Source: Reticulitermes lucifugus (lineage: Eukaryota > Arthropoda > Insecta > Blattodea > Rhinotermitidae). From it: DNA of 64,000 nucleotides. Under the pieces are notes generated by a model. The model did not search any database. It was given only the letters and a program-made list of their open reading frames with translations, and was not told where the DNA came from. The stretch spans positions 2,562 through 66,561 of the forward strand of contig JAKCWW010000447.1 of assembly GCA_026260175.1 (NCBI GenBank), given 5' to 3'. Shown here in pieces: positions 36,231 to 48,690 of the stretch (the first letter of the stretch is position 1; the number at the start of each line of letters is the position of its first letter). Both the position numbers and the translations under genes were made by a program.

Positions 36231-38017
36231 CTGCAAGACAGAACATACAGAGTCAACAACCGTCAAATTGTTAATTTAAACGAAGGGAAAAATGTGTACA
36301 CAATAACTAAGAATAATTTTGATGACAAGAATAAACTATGCTAATCATAACTGTAAGGTCTGGTATGAATATTACCTGGGCCCATTTTAAAAGAGAATAC
36401 TGAGGAAATAATTTATGATCATTTTCTCTGTTGCCCTATATAGGTACATGCCTTATGATGCAGCAATCCCCAATCCAAGAAATCCTACCAAATGTCTGAA
36501 ACGACCCACAGTTTCACAAGTTAACTCTGATTTGGAACTAGCCAAACAGCCTAATCCTTCACGCAATAAAACTACAGTTTTACTCAGCTTGTGTATTTCC
36601 ATGTCAACCTTTCACAAAACAAAGATAGCTCCAGTTTTTGGACTCTGGCCAACATAAAGATGTTGAAAGTACAAAAACTGAACACAACATTTTGGAGACA
36701 AAGAGTCCACCTTTTTAAAACACTGGACAATGAACAAATTACACACACTGAATGGTGCTAAATGTTATATGCCACCATCACAATCCTACAAAACTCTTAC
36801 CAAAACACAATGGAAATCAAGCATTTTTTTTTGTTTCAGTTACAGCTGCCTAAACGAACTTACTTCCTCCACTTGTGCCTGAAGTATTATAACTTGTTTA
36901 ACACCTACTGGTGGCACTTAAATGGCTACTGCTCTGCCCTGAATGTCCATGCTATGTTCCCAGCATGTGTTCAGGTAGACATTTAGTTGCATAAATTAAT
37001 GCGTCACAGAATCTATAAGGTGGCTGTTAGAGTCAAAATTCTAATTAGTGTTTGAAATACAGCCTTTCATTATTTGAAGATGATCAGAAGTCTACATTAA
37101 CAGTGTCCAGATTGGACATCATTTTTTTTTGCAAGTCAGGGTCAGTATTCTAACTAACAGGTTTGGAATCCCCTACTAAATATTCTAATGCCTATAAATA
37201 ACTGGCAACAGATTTGTAACATTTTATAGCACACAACCCAAATTAAATTTTTCAATAAATCCAGAATAAAGTGCAAATTTCAACACACTTATGCTCTACA
37301 GAATGCACACAGTTACATACTACACTGTAAGCATACCAATAACACAAAACTGTTACTCAAAATACATGCTAATTTACAAATGCACTCTGAGACTGATATA
37401 CAAAGACATACTAAACACAAGTATAAAAGAAATGTGAACCAGTCTTCAACAACACAGTAATCCACTTAAAAAATATGCATTGCTGCCTTCATGATGAATG
37501 TTCCTCCTTCAGTAATAAAACTCAAGTTGCAACCTCACAAAGAAATAATGTCAACAGAAATCATAATATCAACACAAACTATCTTCCAATAACTGAGAAA
37601 CTTAAAAGGGCGTAAAAAATTCCACTGTAAAATTAAATTATTCCGCAAATTCTTCCATTTCTCCATGTAAAGGTGATAATTCCTTCTTAGCAAGTTTACT
37701 GTTTATTCCATAGCTCAATAACTTGGTATTTCCCAAACTTTCATAACTAAAAATCCTATACGACTTTTATGGAACCTTAAAACACTGGAGTGCACTTTCC
37801 ACGTACCATGTAATGGAACAAAAAATAACTACATACACAATTCAATTATTATAGCAAATACAATAAAAAAAATACAATCCTAGTCAGTCCCAACATTTAT
37901 AATCAAAAAGCCTATTTGCTACAAAAAAGTTCACGGAAACCTCAATTAAATGTTCTAGTGCAGTTTTTTGCACTATTTAATGTTGCAAAAACAAATAAAT
38001 AAATAGTCACCCCACTA

Positions 38018-38185
38018 TATGCCTATGTAGGCACAGAGGGGAGGTGGAGGTATAGCTCCTACCCATTCACAACTCGGCACTAGAAGGTGGGTGGTCAGTA
38101 CCACACGCTGCCCACTTCACTTCATCCCCGAGAAAGACCCGCTACCCACTGTACAGATTGGGTGGGCCTCGGGAAATCAATAAAT
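38018..38185 (-). repeat. SINE family A, partial
   Basis: GAGGTATAGCTCCTACCC, CTCGGCACTAGAAGG, CATCCCCGAGAAAGACCC and GGGTGGGCCTCGGG follow the family order; the head is missing. It lies in the intron between exons 5b and 6. Confidence 0.75.
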
Positions 38186-40318
38186 AAGAAACCCAACTAC
38201 TATGGTAATCCCTATAAAAATCAAAACTAAACATCACATAACATGCTCTATTGAGGGTCATCCATTTTCCTTCCCATCTCTTTCCAAGAGATGACAAGCA
38301 GCCAAGTTACTCCACGGTACATACTACACATCTTGCATTAAGAATCTAAGACTGTATTTTAAACATCTCTCTGACTTTTTTATCTTTCATGCCATTTTCA
38401 AGTGATAAATAGATGACTTTAACCAGACAATCAGCCTGTGGAGCAAGACCATACAGACACCTGCATGTCTGTGAATCCCTCACAGTACCTGATCATGATA
38501 CAGAAAACAATCTGCAGATAACTCGAGACTTCACAAACCCCTTTCTGATACCAAATTGGTTTGACTCTAAATATGAGTTATCAAGATTTATACATCATCA
38601 TAAGATACAAAGACTTCTAATTTTGAATACATTTTACTTATTCCGCATAAAGAAAAAGTTGTCATGACATTTCTGTAACACAGGCTGTTTCAATCTTTCT
38701 GAAAATGTATGAAATATACCTCACATACCTCAAAGACGGCTTCATCCCCTAGACTACATGCACTCCTAATTCAAAATGTTATATAACATTACCTGAAATC
38801 TGTTTTCAAATGAAGACTTGGATTCGACCGTGTAGTACATGCTAGTTGTTATTATAAACATGCCACAAACAGGTACATTACCTCATTGTCACATAGGATC
38901 CTGCAATATCATTGCACATCAGGCACATTTAATGCTACGAGCCAAAACTGTAGTACAAGTCAGTAAAACAGAGTTGGGTTAAGTATGGAATCAACCATAA
39001 CACTTCAGTTCAAATTATACTCTTTACAGGCTGGTAATGATATTATGTTGAACACTGTATACTGAATAAAACCAAGAGTCCAATCAATATAGCAGACCCA
39101 CATTGTTCATCCGTTTGTGCATCATATTTTTAGTCACACAAAAATTACTGTGTATCTGTGCACCACAGGCTAGGTCCGCTCACTCTTTCACATTCTCTCT
39201 TGCAGGACCATTGCTGCCCACACATCTCATATTATGTCAAAGGAAGTGTACTTCAATTGTATCAGCAACCTTTAAAACTAGCTGCTGCCCCCACATTTCC
39301 ATTAATTAATTAATTTAAAAACATGCACAAGAAAGCAAAACAATTGATAATCACCTCTTTTCTTCACCGTCTCCCCCTCTGCTATGCATTCTACATTGTT
39401 CAGTCACACTGAAAACTCTCAGCCAAGAACACTGGTGTCATCCCAATAAACACCAGTACTAGTGTTTATACTGATCATTAATCATTGTTTCATGTGTCTT
39501 TGCTCCCCTGGCCCCATGTTCCTCATATTGTCAACTTTGCACACACGACCTTTACAGTTGGCTTGGGGTTTCAAGAATCTAACCCCTTTGAATAACAAGA
39601 GTGTGCTGAAGGCCTATTTAAAATGGACAAATTGTTAAAAGTTAAAAGCGCCTGTAGTGTCTAATTATTATGGGGCAGTCACTCTTCTACATATCCTATT
39701 TAATGGGATTACATTGTATGCACAGGTCATACATTATGCTCAATATAAATGCTGCTTCTGTAAGGATAAGGCAAAAATATTGCCATTTCTGACACACAGA
39801 ACATAAACTATACAAAGACTAATTTTAGTTTCCTAGCTTGTATATAGCTCCAATGCATGATAAGAACTACACATGCACAGACAAGACACACCATCACTCT
39901 GAACATACACATGACCAAACACGGTCATGCACGCAGAAAAACAAAGTGTTCGCATAAAGAGGTTGTTCAACTGTCTGCTCTAAATGAAACCTGATGTGGC
40001 TGTGGAATAAAAATGTTACAGTACGAATAAAAAGCAAGACAAAACCCACTTTATGTGTTCCTGTGTGTACAAATACTGTACATCTTTAGTTTCTTGTCAT
40101 AAAGTTAAGCCACTAAATGACCTCTTTCAGCCTTGGTTGTGTAAAGCTTCATGAAATGACTTGTACTCAAAACTAAGAGAAACTGTGCACATGTATACAC
40201 ACACCAAATCTGTACATCAATCACCGGAATATGTTGTACTTACTGAAAATTTAGATATAGACTGTACACGACTGTACTACAACCACTGAAAGTTCAGCCA
40301 GAATTAGTTACAGCTCAC

Positions 40319-40389
40319 CTGTCACTTTGTTCTGCACGTTCCTCAGCCCGCTCCAAGTCCTGCTCCATCATCACCAGTTTTCTGGCCAC
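40319..40389 (-). CDS. Tm1: Tropomyosin exon 5b, alternative (residues 165-188)
   Basis: Alternative to 5a with the same 71-nt length and phase. It reads [20 protein letters not shown] then QSD plus AG, so exon 6 again completes a Ser. The acceptor is CTGTAG and the donor AG|GTGAGC, close to consensus. It differs from 5a mainly in its first third (LVMMEQ for LAMVEA) and in its end (QSD for SGE). The same kind of change separates muscle from cytoplasmic exon 5 in other arthropods; the tissue assignment is inferred. Since 71 is not a multiple of 3, double inclusion would shift the frame. Confidence 0.96.
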
Positions 40390-41917
40390 CTACAGCAAGA
40401 GTAGCAGCCAGTGCAGCAAACAACACAAACATGCTTAAAGGTGCAACAGGTTAGTGAAGTGATACAAGTTCTACAACCACACTTCATGTCAACGTAAAAG
40501 AGAGAGAAACATGCAGCCCATAAACTGACAACAATCATCCAAAACAGACATGAAATTATCATTAATTCTGGATACATTCAAAACAAATAATTGCAGTATA
40601 GTCATATGTGGAATTTATTTTTTGTTCCATGATTTCAGTTCCTCAAACTTCAGTAATTACTAGTATGTTCACAAATTTTTATTTACATTTTTATGTTATG
40701 ATTAAGTTGCTTCAATTTCATTTTACAAATAAACAAACTACACTGGTGATCATCTCTTAGATTTAGTAAGGCACTGTTTTTTTAATCAAAAAACCCACAA
40801 AAATCACTCAAAAGACCTACAGATCATTACATATTAAAATGGATCTTCTACAAGTAGGAAAGGACAATTTCAATATTTGGGTTCTATAAAAGGCAGGCAT
40901 TTCTGGAGTGGGTGTGAATTAACTCCTATGAGACATGGAGTTTGCCACTGATCAAAAACGAAGATGCAAGTTTATTCTCTCTTTACATTCTGACAAGATA
41001 CTCATTTATATATCAACCTGATGGTACAGGACATTCCAATGCACTACCAGCTCCAGTAGGTGTGGATATTGGCATAATTATCACACACACACATGCAAAT
41101 CTCAGCCAATATCCGGCATACTGTACCTTGAATGTTATATTACTACAAACATACACAAAAATGGCTACTGTATTTAGCTCATGTTATACTCTCTGAATGT
41201 AATTAACAGCCATCTGCCAATTCTTATGCCCAAGATTACACAAGTACAGGATTTAAGTGGCAAAATTTTCAAAATATTTCTTTAAACCAAGTGGTGATTT
41301 CAATGAACTGGTTTTTAAACCTGCATTCAAATACATATAACCCAGACAATTTTGATTAGATGTTGAAGAAGACGGTACCATTCACTGGAGACAAAAAATA
41401 CCTCGCAGTTTTTCTCATCTGCTACGCACAGCATGCCACGATGAAAAGCAATTGATCAGAAATCAAATACAAAGTGTAATAATTTTGCCTGTTCTGAATA
41501 TTGCAGAAGCCATGGGAATTTGACATTTCTACTGACATAAGCATCAAATAAAGCTTAGCATTTCAAATCTCTTACTTATCACTAACTGCAATAAATATTC
41601 AAATTGGTAACTACCCCCTCTTATGAAAATTTAACTTGTAACACAGTACATGTTTTAACTTTGGCAATTACTTTAATACAGTGACTGCATCTCTGGTTTC
41701 CTGAAAACAGCAGCCACATAACAAAAATCTAGCAACATTTACAACCACAGCAGTAAACAGGAGCCAAATACCCACAGCAAATGATATCACACAGAAAAGC
41801 ACTTGAGCATAAAAATACATAAGAATCATTACCCCTAAAATCGCAAGTCAAACATATTCATCAACACAATCTGTGAATGAAACATGCAACACACAGAATA
41901 TAACTCTGAAAACATAC

Positions 41918-41988
41918 GATTCACCACTCTCAGCACGTTCCTCTGCTCTTTCCAAGTCAGCCTCTACCATGGCCAACTTACGTGCAAC
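41918..41988 (-). CDS. Tm1: Tropomyosin exon 5a, alternative, muscle-like (residues 165-188)
   Basis: The minus strand reads [20 protein letters not shown] then SGE plus the first two bases of Ser. It is 71 nt, the canonical exon 5 size. The acceptor is CTTCCAG and the donor TC|GTATGT. It belongs to the central coiled coil that holds one of the actin-binding pseudo-repeats. It matches the muscle version of cockroach tropomyosin from memory. It joins in frame after either exon 4 copy, whose last codon is complete, and to exon 6, whose first base C completes Ser. The copy 5b lies 1528 nt downstream in the gene. Confidence 0.97.
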
Positions 41989-42344
41989 CTGGAAGTGAAA
42001 CCATGTATTATGTAACAGGTGGAACAATCCACACACGCCTAACTTCCCCCTGATTATGCACTCCTTTACTAAGAGACAAACCTGTATAAATCAACTTAAT
42101 ACCTGGAACACAAATTTTCCACATAAAAGGCAAATAAAGGAGAAGAGGGGGGGGGGGCAACCAAATAAAAGCAACAAAAGGTAATTTTCCTGTTGGGCAT
42201 CCTATACCTACTGCTTCCTGAGTCAGTTTCTGTTTAACCCCCATTTAGCAAAACCTCAATTAGGTGTAAGAAAAGCGATTCCATTATTCCAGCCACACTT
42301 CACAGAATTGCAGGGGGGGGGGGAGTACATGCAGAATTTTGAAT

Positions 42345-42515
42345 TTAATACTTTGGGGCCTAATGTTACCTACTGGCTATGCACAGTGTGATGCTCAGAA
42401 GCGCTGAGGTTGCCTACTGGCAATGGCAAATTACAGCTGTTCTTATGCGGCACTTATTTCAATTCCAGTCTTCTGCAGATCACACAAGGCATTAACTCTG
42501 GCACAAAAGGGTGAC
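42345..42515. repeat. Possible piggyBac-type MITE, decayed
   Basis: CTTTGGGGCCTAATG at the left and CTGGCACAAAAGGGTG at the right resemble the inverted ends of the TTAA-flanked MITEs at 19797 and 54663, but the TTAA sites are lost. Confidence 0.35.
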
Positions 42516-42859
42516 AATTTAAATCAAAGATAATGCTATGTAACACACTCCTTACATCGGTTACTTCTGTAATGGAAAATGTTAGTTACTTAAATGAGCA
42601 TTCAGCACACTCAGAATTCAATCTGCACTACATGTAACAGGCACTCAATACACTCACAATTAAATCTACTATACATGTTAATTCATACAGTAGGCACAAT
42701 TGGGAATGAAAACAACAACAGAAATCATGGGGCAAAGAGGAGCAGGCTGATCCACGTGGAACAAAAAATAGGGATGATCTGCTGCATAAAAAATGAGTTT
42801 CTTGTATATGATAATCCTCTAAACAGTATTAATTAGGCAGAATAAAAGTTGTGAAATGG

Positions 42860-43010
42860 GGATTCAACAGATATGGCACACATACATAAATGAAATGTGC
42901 AAACATTTGAAGACTTTGATTTTAACCACCAGATATTACATGACATGTTTCGCAATGTTGATATACATGCATAATTATTCACATTCCAAGTGCTCAGTCC
43001 TGATCATAAC
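42860..43010 (-). repeat. Arm-like fragment with GAAACATGTC motif
   Basis: Minus strand contains TTGCGAAACATGTCATGTAA followed by ATCTGGTGGTTAAAATC. The GAAACATGTC block equals the helix III junction of the hammerhead-like elements, but no intact CTGATGA core precedes it. Confidence 0.35.
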
Positions 43011-43289
43011 CATGTTAAAAAAACTCTCTGTAGGAAACACCAGAGGCCACAGAAGGTAATTTAAAGAAAATAGTTTCAACCACTGCGTATGTATATAAGG
43101 AAACCATCTTCCAGATTTATCCTTGGTTTTTTTGTAACACTTTCAATATGATAACAGAGCACCGCATAATACAATAACACTTCTGTGAATAATTAATCTA
43201 AATAGGTATAAAAGGAAGCAGGATAGACTGCTTTGAGATACTATCACAGCATTTGCCTGGAGAGACTGAATAAACCATGAAACCTCCCC

Positions 43290-43385
43290 CCGTTAGGACA
43301 GCCGGTCTCCAGGCTGAGATTTGAACCTGGGACCTCACAAATACAAAGCATGAGTTCTACCCACTTAATTCTGAAATTAGGTACG
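43290..43385 (-). repeat. tRNA-derived SINE head (family C)
   Basis: Minus strand carries an A-box-like AGTGGGTAGAACTCATGC and a B box GGTTCAAATCT, followed by GGTTTCATGGTTTATTCAGT. tRNA-like but without a foldable intact cloverleaf that I could confirm, so a SINE rather than a tRNA gene. Confidence 0.55.
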
Positions 43386-44328
43386 AAAAATATCAAACTG
43401 TTTGATTCATGTGGGTGAAATAATTACTGTAATTACCACAAATCAACACACTGCCCAACACAACACAATACTGGGAAATACTTTTCAACAATATATACTC
43501 CCCTCTGGAAGAAATGGACCTGACATTTCATCAAATATGATTTAAAAAATAACATAAAATATTAGTTTCATTCTCATCACACACGTACCTATAGGACTAA
43601 ATACATTAACACGCTGTGAATACCCAGAATACTGTTTAAACTAACAAACAAGTTTAGCCAGCCTTGTAATATACCAGTACTGGTTAACATTACATTATCA
43701 TTACCACTGCCACTAATATATTATTAATATTATCAGTAGGATGTCCAATTTATATCCTGCAAAAAAAACAAACCAAAGAAGACTACTTAGAGATTAGTAC
43801 AATGCATGCAAAATTTTTTATTAATAGTTCAGCAAGCACCATGGAACATACAACAGTCTTGAACACAAGATAAAACATTTTACGTACGGATATGGATGCA
43901 CCGTTATTCGTTCTTAATATTGGCTGAACTTGATGCTTCTTAATCCTTGAACACAAACACTTCATGGTACAAGTTTCTCTTTGCAAAGTACCACAGAGAG
44001 AACTCCAAACCCAAACACTTCCTTCACAAAAAATATCACTTCTACTTCATAACACTTCCAACATGAACCGGGATATCTTCTGTGTGTTTCACCCTGCCAG
44101 CATACTATGTTAACAGTTATAGCGTCAAAAGAGCAGTGTAACCAACCTAACACATCCCCACTACACACAGATTACGAGGTTGACTGCAGAATCCTCATTG
44201 CAAGTTCCATGGTGAGCAAACTACGCAACCATAAGTCATGTTATTAAAACAACAGAAAACAAGTAACACAATCATGTTCAGTTTGGTTATGTGGAATTCA
44301 TCCATCATGCAGGTGGTGAACACGTCAC

Positions 44329-44446
44329 CTCATCATATTTCTTGTCGGCTTCTTCAGCCATGAACCTGGCCTCTTTCAACTGGTTCTCCAAAGCATCCAT
44401 ACGTTCTTCATCTGCCAGGCCTTTGGATTCAAGTATCTTACGAGCT
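44329..44446 (-). CDS. Tm1: Tropomyosin exon 4b, alternative, muscle-like (residues 126-164)
   Basis: Second exon 4 copy, 118 nt. After the Arg completed with exon 3 it reads [20 protein letters not shown] and continues to [12 protein letters not shown]. This is the version I recall from cockroach muscle tropomyosin, the allergen known as Per a 7 in Periplaneta. The acceptor is GGTGTAG. The donor is GAG|GTGACG, a weaker match to consensus than that of 4a, which may allow regulated choice. The intron to exon 5a is 2340 nt. The distance to 4a is 7781 nt, so steric exclusion cannot explain exclusive use; frame (118 is not a multiple of 3) would penalise double inclusion. Confidence 0.97.
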
Positions 44447-45212
44447 CTACACCAAGCATAGAAACAAAATCCACCACCATATCACTGCACAAGTTTATAA
44501 TGAATTGAAAGGTTTAACAAATATGGATATAATACCTGCCACAGAGCAGACTCTGTAATTGTCAAGTACAAACATAGATTTCAATGGCTTAGAAATGGGA
44601 CAAATAAGAATAAAAATGATATTATTTTGCCAAAACACATATGCTCCATGTTCTACTCCTCGAGCCATAACTGTATACTGCTGTAGTAGGGAGAATATAC
44701 TTCATATTACTTCAATAATGCTTACAACACTGCCTTCAAAATATTCAAGAAGTGATAGTGCATGGAGTAACATAATCACAAATAGTCTAGCTGAATAATT
44801 TGACAGGCCCAAGTACCTATATTCAGCAAGTCTACATTTCCAAATGTAGAATTTGGCACTACAGAATTTCAGCATAATTAGCAAACACATTGATACAGTA
44901 TTTCAACACGTACAGACATCAACTGAAAAAAATTTCATATACAAATCAAGAAGGCTTTAAATACCTAGAACAGTGCCCTGGCCACACCGTGCACGATTTT
45001 ACAGCATATGTCATAATTTATTACTTTTATCTAATCACAAGTACTAAAACTGGTTTGTAATCAGAACTGAGAATTCATGTGGGCAGAAAGTGCTTCTACT
45101 TCTGTTTGGGATTATCCTCCTCTCTTCTCACAGAAAAAATACATCATGAATACCATACAGATTCCAGACATATTTTTATAGTTTCCATACCGTCCATTAA
45201 ATTTAAATTTTC

Positions 45213-45438
45213 TATTATTATCCAACTAATTACAGGCTCATAATAATATATTTAAAAGCATTCTACTCCTACATGTTTTGGGCCCTATCAGCCCATCGTC
45301 AGAGAGAACACAGCAACGGCGACAGATGTTCTCCCAGATGATGGGCCTATAGATCCCGAAACATGTAGGAGTAGAATGTTTTTAAATATATTATTATGAA
45401 CCTACGATAATTAAATGAATTTGTTGGATAATAATAAA
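45213..45438. mobile_element. 226-bp inverted-repeat element with two hammerhead-like cores
   Basis: ATTATTATCCAAC at the left is mirrored by GTTGGATAATAAT at the right. The arms share TAATATATTTAAAA.CATTCTACTCCTACATGTTTT. Each arm has a hammerhead-like core: plus strand 45331-45371 (CTCC, CAGATGA, GGG..CCC, GAAA, CATGTA, GGAG) and minus strand 45266-45306 (CTCT, CTGACGA, GGGC..GCCC, AAAA, CATGTA, GGAG). Confidence 0.75.
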
Positions 45439-45552
45439 AAAATCCAGACAGAAGTTTCCATTTTGTAAACTCAATTAAAAAATTTACAAGCAGGTGTAAA
45501 GTAAAGGTATTAAGTTGTTCCTCTGCTTAATTAAGTAGCAAACTATGAATGT

Positions 45553-45740
45553 ACAAGTACATGGGGGAGTCGAGGTTTAGCGCCACACATTTTTAAACTT
45601 GGCACTAGATGGAGATGAGTCAACAGCTTCACACCTTCAGGAAAGAGCTCCTGGTACCTACTGGATATATGAATGGGGGAGGGGGGAGCCTGGAAATTAT
45701 GTGAGAAGAAAAATCTTTTGTACCTACTAGAAATAAATCC
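45553..45740 (-). repeat. SINE family A, partial
   Basis: GTCGAGGTTTAGCGCC, CTTGGCACTAGATGG, CAGCTTCACACCTTCAGG and GAGCTCCTGGTACCTACTGG follow the family order. Confidence 0.75.
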
Positions 45741-45920
45741 CCAAGTCCTATTTGAATTCACAGATTTTTTTGGACTTTTTTCATCTTATGTACTGAAATA
45801 CAATACACTACGCTTCGCTGACAAATTCGGTCCCCATCTTCAGGCTTCCTTCTTCCAATACAATTGTCTCTACGTGATGATTATTTACACTGTAATTAAA
45901 CCTGGATTAACATCAAATTA

Positions 45921-46114
45921 GTAAATACCACATATTCCAAAAACAGTTTAAAAAATACGGTTATGCAAATTTCACTGGACACCAAATATACGAAATACAT
46001 AACTGGTCACTATACTATTTCCTCTCACAAAACAGTGACCAGTTATGTATTTTGTGTCTACTGAACTTTGCATAAACAAATGTTCTAAACTGTTTTTCGA
46101 TATGTGGTATTTAC
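45921..46114. repeat. 194-bp foldback element
   Basis: GTAAATACCACATAT is mirrored by ATATGTGGTATTTAC. Inside, ACATAACTGGTCACT pairs with AGTGACCAGTTATGT around a loop at about 46011-46027. Near-complete palindrome without coding capacity. Confidence 0.85.
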
Positions 46115-47039
46115 TGTATTATACTTCCATACATACAATAAAAAAACGTTCAAAACGTCTGAGTTCAAATGTCATACATCATGGTCAGAACCCTACAGAA
46201 TAGCACCCCAATTACTAGGTCATCCAGACCATAGCATAGTCACTATGCTGAGCCACTAAACAGAATTATCTATTTTATGGAGCTGCCACAATGATACCTT
46301 CCTTTACACAAAAAGTAACATTTTTCAAGAACTATCATCCAAACAGTATCTCAGGTCCATACACTCAATGCTACTGCAGCATACATGGCTGAACTGCTGC
46401 TGCAAATAGTAACAGGAAATTGTAACTTAAAGGTGGTGTTACTTCCAACAAACACATTTTCATTACTTGGTTTCATTAACATTTGCAAACTAGTGTAATC
46501 CTGATAAACATGAAATCAGGAATGGGTACAAGTGAGTTCTGCAACAACAGTAAACTCATTTGCTGTCCACTGTGAGAGACTAGCTCTTTCAAACTGACCA
46601 ACCTGACCAGTATCTCCCCCCACCCCACACTTCCCATCTGATGATGAAACAAGAACAAGTTTCTGAAACAATGTGGCGTTAATGAATCCAAGATGGTGGA
46701 TAATGTCCAAAACATCAGTCAAGCTTACTGTAACATATAATCATCACAACCCTTTAAATTGGACTTATCAGCTGTGCTTTGCATTACTAAAATAGCACAT
46801 TTACAGAGTGCAGCTGCATTTTTTCCGTTCTAATACCATTAGTCCATCAGTACCAGACAATATCAAATCCCCTAAATGTTACAGACAACATGCCACCTGT
46901 AACACCTCACAGTCACACCACTTAATAAGAATTTCTTAACCCAAGATAAAGGAATTCTAAAGGAAAACAGGTCATCAAGCAGTTTCAAGATTGTCAGAAC
47001 TAATGAGAAATTGCATGATTTCAGACCACCACGACATAA

Positions 47040-47240
47040 ATGATATCTAGGCTCTTCTGGGATATAACACAGCATAGCGTGGTAATTCAGTACCGACGTT
47101 TTGTGACAAGCTATCAGTCCCATCTTCTTCTTCTTCTTGGGACTGCTTGGCCCTTCAAGATGGGACTGATGGGTTGTCCTGAAACATCGGTACAGAATTA
47201 CCACTCTATGCTGCGTAAAATCCCAAGACAGCACAGATCT
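47040..47240. repeat. Foldback family F element, long
   Basis: Arms run from GGCTCTTCTGGGATATAACA at the left to TCCCAAGACAGCACAGATCT at the right, with CATAGCGTGGTAATTCAGTACCG mirrored. The centre holds CCCATCTT(CTT)n and AAGATGGGACTGAT. Both strands give open frames (47040-47270 plus, 46872-47282 minus) with the same WD.TQH..V..YR motif, which are arm translations and not genes. Confidence 0.85.
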
Positions 47241-47326
47241 AATGAGAAACTGACAGACATGTTTATTTAATGACACTGTCAACTGCTAAGATTATGTGTC
47301 ACAGGTATATGAATGAAATAGAAGTT

Positions 47327-47364
47327 AGTCATTCCACCAGTGCTCCAGTACTGGTGGAATGACT
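47327..47364. repeat. Perfect 15-bp inverted repeat
   Basis: AGTCATTCCACCAGT and ACTGGTGGAATGACT separated by 8 nt. The right arm belongs to the dispersed repeat shared with 3035-3150. Confidence 0.8.
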
Positions 47365-47445
47365 GATAGAAGCAAACCAAACACTCTTTAAGAGAAACTT
47401 GTCCCAGTGCCACTTTGTGCACCACAAACCCCAAATTATTATACC
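47335..47445. repeat. Dispersed repeat, copy 2 (see 3035-3150)
   Basis: CAGTACTGGTGGAATGA, AGAGAAACTTGTCCCAGTGC and CACAAACCCCAAA in the order seen in copy 1. Confidence 0.55.
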
Positions 47446-48023
47446 TTTCTGCCAGTTACGAGACAACTAAGTGTGTTACCTTCCACAAGACAGTCCAGTA
47501 TAAAGTGCAAATTGGGTGCAGCATGATTTCCAGCAATAAGGTTTTTTTTGTCTTATGGTTGCTGCAAACAAATCAGTCTTTTTGGTTCTTGTTTTCATAA
47601 TTACACACGAAATTTGTTAATTTTCCGTTTCCATTTCCCCTTCTTGTCCACTCCCCCATGTAAAGACCCTTTTCTCCCAGAATTATGAAACCCATCTCCA
47701 ACTAGTACCAAGCAACTTCTCAAAATTCATCACAAAGGCATGACATTCCTTCCTTTCATTTGCAAAAGGCAAGGCATACCCTACTCCAACACCATAATAA
47801 AGCAAAACCTGGTTACCTAAGTTTCCACAAGCACCCATTCCTTCTCACAGAATCACAAACAACTGCTAGATAGATGACGGCAAGATTGCTTGGAATATAT
47901 GAATGACAACCACAAATACACAAACACAGCATGTTGACAATGGGTTATCTGATTGTAGGAGCATATTTGAAAGTTGACTGTGTGAACATAAAAACCCTTC
48001 ATAATTAAGGACATAAATAAGGG

Positions 48024-48260
48024 CTGTGCCATAGCTCAGGTGATCAGTCACCAGCCCCTCACCATAGAGGGAGAGGTTCAACCACAGGCCAGTCCATGTG
48101 CGATCTGTGTTAGACAAAGTTGCAGTGGAAGGTTTTTCTCAGTGTACTTTGGCTGTCCCATGTTGGCAACATTCCACCGATGTCACACACTCAATTACCC
48201 ATCCATCCCTCCTCACCAATGCTACATAATCTTTGCAACTGACAGCACTGTTATATAAAG
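48024..48260 (+). repeat. SINE family B, tRNA-derived
   Basis: Head GCCATAGCTCAGGTGATCAG (A box) and GAGAGGTTCAACCACAGG (B-box-like), body TCTGTGTTAGACAAAG and GGTTTTTCTCAGTGTACTTT. Second copy at 9755-9905. Confidence 0.7.
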
Positions 48261-48466
48261 GGCTGGTATTTTACTGGTATTTTAAACCAATTTTTGTAGA
48301 AGTTTGACTAAACACTGTTCTGCCACACATCACCCACCTCAGTTTTAACGAACAGCTCCCTCCTTCAAGAGCAGTATTGCCAATTTATACAACAGAAATA
48401 ATATTGATAGTACATGTAATACTTTTTTTTGTTCATTTTACAAAGTGTCAATATCTCAGACATAAT

Positions 48467-48690
48467 ACCACAGGATGGTGGGATGATTGGTGAATGATGA
48501 AATCGAAAAGGATCCTGAAGGAAGCACACATGTCCTATCAAGGTACAAGCCAGCAACTGCCTACAGAACTTGTATAAAACCACAAAATACAAATCAAGAT
48601 AAGATACACTATCCTGGCCAAGATTTGACCTGGACACCTTCTGAATAACAATCTACAGTATTACTGCTACACCAACTTGCTCAGTCAGTG
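48467..48690 (-). repeat. tRNA-derived SINE (family C)
   Basis: Minus strand: TGAGCAAGTTGGTGTAGCAG (A box) and AGGTCAAATCTTGG (B box), followed by a body toward 48467. Confidence 0.6.

Noticed and set aside
43290-43385. Possible tRNA gene on the minus strand
   Set aside because: A and B box-like blocks are present, but no intact cloverleaf could be folded and the flank looks like a SINE body.
46872-47282. 136-residue minus-strand open frame and its plus-strand partner
   Set aside because: Both are arm translations of a foldback element.
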